Shown: one piece after another, positions 10,939-22,300 of the stretch
Layout: every line of letters starts with the position of its first letter
Numbering within the stretch: the first letter of the stretch is position 1
NCBI GenBank assembly: GCA_963281255.1
Contig: OY725490.1
Coordinates: 6,820,001-6,884,000, forward strand
Reading direction: 5' to 3'
DNA from: Aphrocallistes beatrix
Lineage: Eukaryota > Porifera > Hexactinellida > Sceptrulophora > Aphrocallistidae
DNA length: 64,000 bases
Position numbers and translations under genes: made by a program
Notes under the pieces: model-generated
Told to the model about the DNA's origin: nothing
The model's database searches: none
The model's input: the letters and a program-made list of their open reading frames with translations, nothing else

Positions 10939-13714
10939 ATGAAATCGTTATGCCGTGCTAACTTCAAAAGAACTGTGCATTTCGGCAGGTCCATTCGCTA
11001 TTATTTTGCTATAAACAATTCAAAGAAATTTCTTTACACTCCATCAATAAACCCTCGAGTTCTGGACAAAAGATGGTTAGTACCCTGTCCCTACTACACC
11101 CTAAGAAAGCTGTTCAATATAGTGTTTGTTTGTAGGAGCAAAAGTATAGGCTATTTTCGATCGGTAAGCGAAGACATTACTTTGAATAAGAAATATAAAA
11201 TTTCGGATGAAGAAGATTCACGGAATTTCGATGAGCTTATATTCCATATGTACGCGGACGGCCAGCGAGTGAGCGTACTGAAATTCTCAGAGGTATAATT
11301 ACGATAATTTATAACATAATTTTTTATACAATCTGTTTTATTATAACAAATATTTTCAGGAACTAAAGGCGCATGGGATTGTGATCTCCAAGGATCCAAG
11401 ATTCGCAAGTGTAGAAGCTGAGCTCAATAATATAATCAGAGATCATGATGGACAATGCGATTTCGAAACGTTTAGAGAGTTAGTATTTATCCACGAAACG
11501 AAACGAAACAAGTTTTGCTTCCTCATTTCATGCAAAATTTTCATATAGCCTTATCCGGCCTGTGATCAGTATAATCCACAACACATTCCAAGGACATAAT
11601 GTGATAACTGACTTTTGTGAGTTCACTAACGGCCTTAAAGAGCTCGTGAATAGTGTCAAGGATATACAGGAAGGACAGAATGCAACACATATACCACAGC
11701 TGGCCAGAGCAGATCCGAACAAGTTCGGACTATCGATTTGTTCAGTCGATGGCCAGAGATTTTCTGCAGGGGACTATGACGATCAGGTTCCCATACAGCA
11801 GGTGGTGAAGCCCCTGATGTATGGCCTGGCACTCACAGACCTAGGGGAAGACTTGGTTCACAAGTACATCGGCCACGAACCGAGTGGGTTTGGATATGCT
11901 AAGCTGATGCTGAACAACAAAGGTACAGCGGAACGAAAGATACATACGAATTGATAATTCAGTTACGAAAATCGTTCTCTAGGGAAACCTCATAACCCGA
12001 TGATAAATGCCGGTGCATTAGTTTTATCTTCACTAATTTGTGTAAGCAAAATAACTAAATTTCTGAACTCAAGATTTCGAGAATAAATGTTATTGATTGG
12101 AAATAATAATTTATAGCCGGACAAGCCTTCACCCGAGAGAATCGGATATGTGAGTCATTTATAAATGCGAATTTATGCGAAATGTTTAGAGTTACATGTA
12201 CTCGTATGTGAATGTCTAGATGTTAGAGAAGATAAACAGACTGTGTGGAGGTGGGAACATCCTCATTGATCTCCCATCGTAAGTGCTAGCACCTTGTCAT
12301 CAAGGTACAGGGATTGTGTTCATATAACGTTTTACTAGGTTCATATCTGAGAGAGAGAATGCTGATCGTAATTACGCTCTAGCTTATTATTTACGAGAAA
12401 ACAAGGTTAGAGGATAATAATATTACGAAAGAGGAAATGAATAAATTTTATTTATTTCTATAGTGTTTCGCGAATAATGTCAAACTTCGAGATATTTGTG
12501 ATCTCTATTTCCAGGTAGATGATTTGTATACTCTATATCATACGTATATAGTATATAATCTCCGATTTATGTTGAAACAACTCGTATCTTAGCTCTGTTC
12601 TTCACTTGTTGACTGTGAGAAACTGTCGGTAATCGCAGCTTCCCTTGCTAACGACGGAGTTTGCCCTGTTACAGGAGAAAGGGTAAGGCTACGAAACACG
12701 GAAATAGATCGTCTGCTTATTATAGCTAAAATGGCCTAATTCTTAGATTCTCAAGTCCATCGCAGTAAGAGATACTCTCAGCATGATGAACTCATGCGGA
12801 CTATACAAGTACTCAGGACAGTTCGCTTTCAAGGTTAACACCGTTGTGACATTGTGCTATACGATTCTACTACGTTCTTATTCTGACATGTGTATGTAGG
12901 TTGGGTTCCCTGCTAAGTCTAGCGTGTCTGGTTTCGTAATGGCAGTGGTGCCAAACATGATGGGGATCTGTACCTGGTCTCCTCCCCTTGACACCAGGAG
13001 CAACAGTGTGCGAGGAGTCAGGTTCATGGAGGTTAGTAGGGTGATAGGGAATAGTCAAGAACTTAGGTTTAGTCGTTTATTTACTTAGAAACTAGTGGAG
13101 AGATTCAACTTCCACAACTACGATTTTTCACCAGATAAATACCATATGAATCCACGGATTAGAAGGAATTCCATTGAGGTTAGCCTTACTCGTATCTACC
13201 GCCTATGTCACTCTATCAGTGTGTTATTATAATCATATTTAGGAGCATAGAATAGCCTCGATGCTTTTCGCTGTTCAGCACGGATCTCTCGGATCAATGC
13301 ATCGGTATTTGTGGTAACTTTAACTGAATTTAAGCATAAAATAAACTAACATCTTTTCGTGTAGATATCTCTCTGCTGGATATGATTTCAACGCATCTGA
13401 CTACGATGGCCGTACTTCCCTCCACATCGCTGCTGCTGAAGGTTAACATTGTACACTCAAAACTGTTTGTCAGATTATTCAGTGTTGAGTCTGAGATATG
13501 CTATTAGGAGCGCTGAGTATCGTGAAGTTTCTAATTGAGAAATGCCAGGTGAACCCCAACCCAGTGGACAGGTTTGTAGTGGTTGTCATTGTTGGTATTG
13601 TGGTTGTCTATTTATTTTATGTTATTTAGATGGGGAAGGACACCTTTAAAAGATGCGATCGTTTTCCATCATGAAGAAGTCAGGAAATATTTGGAAATTA
13701 AATCAATGAAATAA
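10939..13714 (+). CDS. Glutaminase-family protein with altered active site
   Basis: Sixteen exons close in frame to 600 residues: 10939-11292, 11360-11478, 11549-11922, 11983-12041, 12117-12149, 12220-12278, 12339-12405, 12464-12514, 12593-12682, 12747-12833, 12900-13031, 13089-13178, 13243-13304, 13365-13441, 13508-13571, 13630-13714. Order: mitochondrial-type basic N-terminus, EF-hand-like region, glutaminase domain ([44 protein letters not shown]), then two ankyrin repeats ([18 protein letters not shown]) as in GLS/GLS2. Members convert glutamine to glutamate in mitochondria. Here the catalytic Ser (human GLS Ser286, SCVK) is Gln242 (QVVK), and the substrate Tyr249 is His205 (THIPQLA). Lys245 and the Asn, Glu and later Tyr residues remain. 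Activity is therefore doubtful. The fold and orthology to GLS are not. Confidence 0.9.
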
Positions 13715-13931
13715 TATTTTATACTGGTTACTCGTTATCATCTATTAACATCATATCATTGCACTATTATTATAACTGAACATGTTCTCAAATATTTAAA
13801 TTTTCAGTACTGTTTTGGTGTTTGTATCATTTGAGTTATACCCTCCCATTTTAACGGTCGACTCTTTACATATGTACGTAAATATTTTAATATTAAAAGT
13901 ATAATCATGAGTTTTGATAATTGGCTGAAGG

Positions 13932-14899
13932 ATGCTTAGACAAACAAATTCGATTGAGAGAACGAAGAGTTCTTGGACTCCTATTAACGATCGAGTAGCT
14001 AACAGACAGGTAGGCAGGGATATTTCAAGGTGTTACTATTCGCAGATTCCCACTTTGTATGATATTTATCATCTGTTCTAGCTCTTCAACGAGAGAATGA
14101 AACTGATATCTCATTGGGTAAGGTAGGACAGAGCGAGCTTATAAGACACTGGTACACCTATGCTTATTCCATAACTTATAATCGGTTTTGCAGCATAAAG
14201 CTTGGTTTGACTCACAGAGACGGGACTTCATAACATTCTGTCTGGGTCTGTGTAACGAAGAAGAACTCTATTTCACTGAGCTACTCGTGCAGAGTGTTGT
14301 GCCGAGCGAGAATGTTGATTTCACTCGAGTAATGTTGAGATCGCTTTCTCTAAGGATTTTCTCATACCTTGATCCCAAGTCTCTATGCAGAGCTGCTCAG
14401 GTATCCCATTTCTCCTCTTTTTTATACTTTTCATGTTATGACATATAAGATTAATTTAATACAGACTTGTTGGTACTGGAACTATCTCGCCTCCGACAAT
14501 ACAGTTTGGGAGATGAAATGCAAGTCTGTTGGTTGGCACGCAGACATCACTCTTCCCATGAATGTACTCGGATTTTGGAAACACTTTTACGCACAGAAAA
14601 TACACGAGTTAAGGATTTTACCAGAATTGGTACGGTAAATGTAGGTTACATTAATGATAAGATTCACTACTTTGAACGACTCAATACAGGCTAAAAATAC
14701 ACCTCAAGATGCCAATACAGATGGAGAAGAAGACTTTATACATGAAACTGAAACAAGGGATACACCCCCGACAGAGAAGAAGAGAACTGTTACCTTTATT
14801 AAGCACCACACGCCGAATAAAGTAAACGTTTGGAAATCGAACGACTTGAAAGCTAGAGATATCGAGAAAAAGTCTTCTCCTGAAAAGCTTACAAGGTAA
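13932..14899 (+). CDS. FBXO16: F-box only protein 16-like
   Basis: Likely substrate receptor of an SCF ubiquitin ligase. Exons 13932-14009, 14082-14117, 14194-14400, 14465-14629 and 14690-14899 give 231 residues; human FBXO16 is 292. The N-terminus has SWTPINDRVAN, matching the family's WTPLN start, and DSQRRDFI. The F-box follows (LSLRIFSYLDPKSLCRAAQ) with WYWNYLASDNTVWEMKC after it. The C-terminal motif VNVWKSNDLKARDIEK resembles the PPWRSSDKHPTDI block of vertebrate FBXO16. All exons are phase 0. It sits 217 bp after the glutaminase-like gene and 295 bp before CaMKII, same direction. FBXO16 is commonly expressed with cilium and testis genes, and TEX9 and CAPSL lie nearby. Confidence 0.85.
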
Positions 14900-15194
14900 C
14901 TTGACTCATTTGTCTGGATCTCTTCAGAATTTTATATGCAGTATCCCCTTCTAGGACGAAGTATCACTCAACTAGTATTTTATACCATTAGACACAAGAC
15001 AATATTTTAAGTATTTTAAAATATTAATATTCGTCACATATGCAAACCGATCACTTATTTAGGAAAATCCAATTAATATCCTTACACTTTTACTCTCGAT
15101 TGTTATATAGATATAAACTCAACTACACTTATACTTATAAAAATATGAATTTTCAAGTAATTTGAAAGATGTTTCCCGTCTAAAGTTTCTAGAT

Positions 15195-16631
15195 ATGCAG
15201 CCTCTTATTGAAGGTGACGCTTCTGATTTTTTCGTCAATTACGAAGTGAATGAAGAACTAGGAAAGGGGAAATTCAGTGTTGTGAATAGATGCACTCTCA
15301 GAAGAAGCAAGCTTTCGTATGCTGTTAAAATGGTCAAGACGACACAACTCAATAACAAAGATAACAAGTTCGTCAAACAAGAAATAGACATCCTACGGCA
15401 ACTCAATCACAAGAATATTGTCCGTCTACACGAGGTTTACTTAGACTTGAGTCAGACATTCTTAGTTTTAGACTTCCTCTCAGGTGGAGAGCTCTTTGAT
15501 GATATCATCGATCGCTCCCATTACACAGAGACCGACGCTAGCATCTGCATCCAGCAGGTTCTAGAAGCTGTGAGCCACTGCCATGACTCAGGGATCGTGC
15601 ACAGGGACTTGAAGCCTGAGAACTTACTGCTAGCGTCTAAGAGTAAAAATGCTTTGATAAAACTCGCTGATTTCGGTATCGCTGTACAACTGAAGGGAGC
15701 CAATAAAGCATGGTTTGGATTTGCAGGCACTCCGGGGTATCTCTCCCCTGAAGTCATCCAAAGAGAGGACTATGGGCGAGGAATTGATATCTGGGCGTGC
15801 GGCGTGATTCTGTACATTCTTCTTTGTGGCTATCCTCCCTTCTCAAATGAGGATCAGAGGGATCTATTCCGCTCCATCACAGAATGTAGATACGAGTTCC
15901 ATCCTCAAGAATGGGACACTGTAACTCCAAAGGCTAAAGAGCTCATCGAGAACATGCTACATATCAATCAAAACAAACGACCTTCTGCTGAGAAATTGCT
16001 GACGCACCCATGGATACGGGAGAGAAGCGAAACTGCGAGCAATCACAACCGACAGAAAACGATTGGAGCTCTGAGAAGATTCAATGCAAAGCGTAAACTC
16101 AAAGGTGCAGTGCATAGTATCATGGCGATTAACCGGTTAGGCTTTGATACCAACGAAGTTAAGAAAGAAGAGAGCTCATCATTAATCAGTAATCCACCAA
16201 TTTCCATCAAAAATGCACATCTGTGTTCTACGAATGCCAATGACGATATAGCCTTTCCGCCTGATAGGAGGAAAGAGAAATTAAATAATGAAATCGAGAA
16301 AGAAATATTGAATTTGACACAAAGACTAGTGAATACCGACGCTCTCTCTACTTCAGACATGATATGCGATAAATCAACCATATTTCAGTCCGGAGTTCCT
16401 TGCCTCATGCTTCATGGGGACAAATACTACTCCGCTCAAAATCTCAAGTATTCCATCCTTCAGCCTACTTTCCATATCATCAGCCAAGATGCAGTTTGCA
16501 TCGCTTATATACTTGTGTGTAGTGTACAGAACGACATACTCGTCAATTTAAAGAGCTACAAGGAGACTAGGGTGTGGCAGAAGACAGGAGATGGTTGGAT
16601 TTGTATCCATTGCCATTCTTCTGATACTTGA
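15195..16631 (+). CDS. CAMK2: Calcium/calmodulin-dependent protein kinase II, intronless
   Basis: Single-exon Ser/Thr kinase of 478 residues from the ATG at 15195, the first in-frame ATG before the kinase domain. Kinase features: GKGKFSVV glycine loop, YAVKMV lysine, HRDLKPENLL, DFGIAV, GTPGYLSPEV. The regulatory segment RQKTIGALRRFNAKRKLKGA keeps the Thr286-equivalent autophosphorylation site and the calmodulin-binding basic helix. The C-terminus (NEIEKEILNLTQRL ... ACIAYILVCS ... ETRVWQKTGDGW) is a diverged association (hub) domain that would build the multimer. The linker is short, with few alternative-splice features. Absence of introns is unlike its neighbours FBXO16 and the glutaminase-like gene and could reflect retroposition or intron loss. 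An upstream 5' exon cannot be excluded. Confidence 0.93.
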   Translation: MQPLIEGDASDFFVNYEVNEELGKGKFSVVNRCTLRRSKLSYAVKMVKTTQLNNKDNKFVKQEIDILRQLNHKNIVRLHEVYLDLSQTFLVLDFLSGGELFDDIIDRSHYTETDASICIQQVLEAVSHCHDSGIVHRDLKPENLLLASKSKNALIKLADFGIAVQLKGANKAWFGFAGTPGYLSPEVIQREDYGRGIDIWACGVILYILLCGYPPFSNEDQRDLFRSITECRYEFHPQEWDTVTPKAKELIENMLHINQNKRPSAEKLLTHPWIRERSETASNHNRQKTIGALRRFNAKRKLKGAVHSIMAINRLGFDTNEVKKEESSSLISNPPISIKNAHLCSTNANDDIAFPPDRRKEKLNNEIEKEILNLTQRLVNTDALSTSDMICDKSTIFQSGVPCLMLHGDKYYSAQNLKYSILQPTFHIISQDAVCIAYILVCSVQNDILVNLKSYKETRVWQKTGDGWICIHCHSSDT

Positions 16632-16799
16632 ATCCTCTTAGTTATTTGAAAGTTACATAGTATTTATTTAGTTTTTATAGATTTGAATTCACCATAGTAA
16701 ATAGTGCCTGTAGTAGATTACTGGATCTATAAGTTTAATTAAATTTTGTGATATAACGCGCATTTGAATATTTTTAAATGAATTAAATATTTAACAGAA

Positions 16800-18790
16800 A
16801 TGTCGCGGCGCCCTATCTCAAGTCAGGGTAGGTCCAAACCGGACGTGAAGTCCTACCCAGCACGACCAAGTTCTTCAACCTTCACCAGACAGAAGAAAAG
16901 TACCAAAGAAGGAAAAATAGTTGAGAAAGATGATAAAGAAATGGAAAGAAGATTGGAGGCCATGAAGTTAAAGGAGGAGGAGTATCGAAGGGAGAATGAA
17001 AAGCCAAGCAATAAGTTCCCTATGATTGAGCAGGAATGTGACGCTCTCTTAGCTAACTTCAAGTATTCAGACCAGGAGCTTGATGAGGAAATGAGAAAGG
17101 CGGCATTGCCAGCTGACAGAGAAATCTTAGATGGAGATGACTTGGAGTCTATAGAGGCAAGGGAAAGGACGTTGAGAAGGATGAATGAAGAGTTGAATGA
17201 GAAAAATTCAGGTTTTGTTGATCAGTGTTCAGCTATTCTGTCTAAATTCGACCCAAATCTTGCGAAGGAATTGACTGAGATAATGGCAATTAAGCCTAGG
17301 GAGCAAGATGCCCCTCCTCAGCATAGAATGGAACCTGATAGGACGGACCAAATGGGAGCAGAAGAGGCAGAGTTTAGGAGGATTAATGACGAGTTGGAGA
17401 GGGAAAATGCTGAAATTACGAAACAAGCTGAAGCCATGCTCGGCATACAGCTCGGAGACAGAGCGCCCCCAGCCAAGAAGACAAACAAGAAACCACCCGC
17501 ACCCCAAGCAGGCATCAAAAAGTCACAAAGTGCGAAACAGGTGAAACAGCTGCTAGATAACATTGAATTAGCCGAGCGGTCTCGAAGCCACTCCCAATTA
17601 GATGACAGAACGGAGGAGGCAGGTGCAGCAGATTCGTTGCCGGAGCTAAGGGAAGATCTGATATCAGCTGACTTCTCTGAGGTAGTGCGGAGGATTGAAG
17701 CGAGGATGGGAGACGAGACTAGCAGCGATCAAGTTGATCTAGCGACTAAAGATTCTCGAGAAATAAGAGAAGCGAGTGAGAAAATGGTAACAGCCCGACC
17801 TGCCACAGCCCCGGCACCTGCTCCCAAAGCGGCGCTGGTGCGAGCCAGAGGCCCAATCGACGACATAGAGCCCCCGGAGGAGGTGGGGGCAGAGGCGATA
17901 CAGAGATTCTTAAAAGCGAAGCTCCGCGTACTTCAAGAAGAACTGGATCGGGCGTCAGAGGAGATTGCTCAGAAAGACGCAGAGCTGCAGCAGTGCAAGA
18001 AGGAACTGAGCGGAAAGCAAGAGCAGAGCTCTCAGCTGGACAGACAGGTGACTAGCCTCAGGACGCAGTCGGAGAAACAGCTGAAGAGATTGGAGTTAGC
18101 CACGAGGGATTTAGACAACAGTAAAATTGAGGTATGTTGCGTTTATCTATGATAGCAGAGTTCAACTCACAACTAGATATTCTTAATTGTCTGAGATCAA
18201 AGTACAAGTACTATCTACCCGAATTAACTACACGTAGTTTGGTGGTTCAGATAAATTGGATTCTTACAAGACAACATGATTGAGTAGATATGCGGTCCTA
18301 ATAGCATTTGTCCATTATGTTGTGACGTATGTGTGAACCGTTCTCTCTTCAGGGAATGTAAGATAGAGTTCGAGATAAATCTAGAGCCATATGGTGTATG
18401 TAACTGAACATTTTGCAGATTGCTGGACTAAAGAGAGAGTTGGAATCGCAACAGCGCAACCAAAAGAAAGTTGACAACACTCAGTCTGCAGTGGAAGTAC
18501 GGTTGAATAGAGCTTTGGAAGAAGTGGAGAAGTACAAGCTCGTGGTTCAGCAGATGAAAGGAGACAGCAAAGACAGCCACACCTCCACAAGCAAGAGGTT
18601 GGAAGGGCTGCAAGTGGAGAATAAAATGTTGTTTAAGCAGCGAGAAGAGCTAATGGCTGGGTTTAAGAAACAAATGAAACTGATCGATAACTTGAAGAGA
18701 CAGAAAATGCACATGGAAGCCGCTAAGATGCTAGCATTCAGCGAGGAGGAATTCATGCGCGTATTGGACTGGTGGAAAGTTTCTGATTAG
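16800..18790 (+). CDS. TEX9: Testis-expressed protein 9-like coiled-coil protein
   Basis: Exons 16800-18131 and 18419-18790 give 567 residues; human TEX9 is 391. The C-terminal 120 residues match TEX9 closely: VEVRLNRALEEVEKYK, LKRQKMHMEAAKML and FSEEEFMRVLDW. A long coiled coil covers roughly residues 365-560. The N-terminal half carries three related units built around a RR.N[ED]EL..[KE]N core and Q...A[IM]L ending (near residues 60-85, 125-150 and 190-220), so the extra length comes partly from motif repetition. TEX9 belongs to the set of ciliated-cell and spermatid genes; its molecular role is poorly defined. The start follows a good acceptor-like TTTAACAG two bases before ATG. The intron of 287 nt is long for this window. 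Confidence 0.85.
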
Positions 18791-19043
18791 ATTTCTCTTC
18801 ACTCATCACTTTATTGCAACATTCACTTGCTATTAAACTCAATTCAATTCTAACACCCTATCTGTTTAAACTTTAACATACGAGTGTACACGCAGTATTT
18901 AGGTATTTTAATAGTGTATAGAGAGGTTACAAATGTACTAATGCAATAGTGAATGTGAATTGGAAAATATTCATTCATCCGATAAACTAAATATTGAGAA
19001 TAGTAATAGAGGGGAGAGATATGGAAGTAATCGGGTTGCGTTG

Positions 19044-19673
<630 letters not shown>

Positions 19674-19882
19674 TCAATATTTTATCTAATTCGATTTTAA
19701 GTTATAACCTAGAGAAAAGAATTGTGCATATATAGAGACTAGAAAGTCCTTATTGACTGGTTCACACTTAGAGAGATGATATTTTAATTGTATCTCTGAA
19801 ACTAAACTGCGTCTCAAGTATCCCATGAATAGTAGTATCTATTAACTGTATTGTTTTAGAGGAAATTAAGCTGCTCAATACG

Positions 19883-20969
<1,087 letters not shown>

Positions 20970-21108
20970 GTGCAAATATTAAGTACGAGTAGTTAGCATG
21001 TGTCTAGTTGTGCTACGTAATACACATAGATATATTCTACATAGGAAGTCTCTCTACTTATATATATATAAACCTGTTTGTTTAAAATCTTCAACAATAT
21101 ATATGAAA

Positions 21109-22085
21109 TCAATTCTTCCCTTCAATATTAGCGATCAGCGCCTTACCATTCTCGGACTGCCATCCCTTCGCACTCTCGAATCCATTCGTACAGGAGCCGT
21201 AGTCCTTCATGGCCTGTCTGATCTCCTCTTCAGTGTTCATTACGAACGGTCCATACTGCACTACACTCTCTCCGATTGGCTCACCGGCTATAAATACGAA
21301 ACGTAACACCTCCTTTCCTGTATTCTGAAACCGTACCCCATCCCCATCTTGATTAAAGAGTATTGTGTGATGAGCTGTGCATGTCTTACCCCTTTCACTC
21401 TCTTTAGGTCCAAACATACCCTCACCTTCCAAAATGTAAACAAAAATATTCCAACCAGGTGTGACCTCCTGGAAATAAGATGCGCCTGGTTTCAGTTCAA
21501 AGTCCAAGTAATGCACAGGCGTAATTGTGTATATCTTCGATTCAACCCCCATAGCCTTCCCAGCTATAACCGCTACCTTAACCCCGCCCTTCTCAACTCT
21601 AGGGACCTCTTCTGCCTTCAGCTCCTGGTACCTGGGCTCGCACAGCTTGTGCTTGCCGGGTAGATTGACCCAGAGCTGGAGTCCCCTCCCCTCCCCCTCT
21701 CCGCACGGCATCTCAGAATGTACGATTCCCTTACCCGCAGTCATCCACTGGAGATCTCCGGCGTTCAGTATCCCTAGTACACTATAGTTAACTCTGACAC
21801 ATACCAGGAGATAAGATCATTTTGCTCACCTTTGTTCCCTTTGAAATCCTCGTGGGTGAAGCACCCGTATAGATTGTAGGTAACTGTCTCAAATCCTCTG
21901 TGCGGGTGGTCTGGAAATCCAGAATTCCCTCCTTGACCCTTGAACTCGTCTAACATCAGGAAAGGATCCAATCTCCCGCAGTCTCCCCTCCCTATACTCC
22001 TCCGGACCCGACTGTTGACGCCTTCAGATTGCTCGATCGACTCGAAAGCCTTGCTCACACTCCGACTCTGTTCTGTCGCAGCCAT
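21109..22085 (-). CDS. PIR: Pirin, iron-binding cupin nuclear protein
   Basis: Two exons on the minus strand (22085-21830 and 21773-21109) give 306 residues; human pirin is 290. The cupin metal ligands are present: HPHRGFET supplies two histidines and GKGIVHSEMP supplies the third histidine and glutamate. LQLWVNLP is another family block. Pirin is a nuclear Fe-dependent NF-kappaB co-regulator in mammals, and bacterial and plant members have quercetinase activity. The gene is downstream of and convergent with DECR1. A TATATATATA run lies in its 3' flank. Confidence 0.93.
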
Positions 22086-22300
22086 GCTATTCTAACTAAC
22101 TTTAGGTGTGATAGATAGGAGCGTACGTAGACGTATATCGACCCTGTTGGCCCAATGCAGTAATACTAGACTTCATAGCATGAGTATACACTATTCATAG
22201 AACTGAGTTTAAATTCCACTAAATGTGTGCTATTGAAATGAATTAGGTTCTTATAGTTTAAGGAATAATTTACGATGGTTTGTCAAAAAGAAAAGCGACT

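Noticed and set aside
20998-21306. 102-codon plus-strand frame after DECR1
   Set aside because: Most of it is antisense to the end of pirin, and the rest is TA-rich 3' flank.
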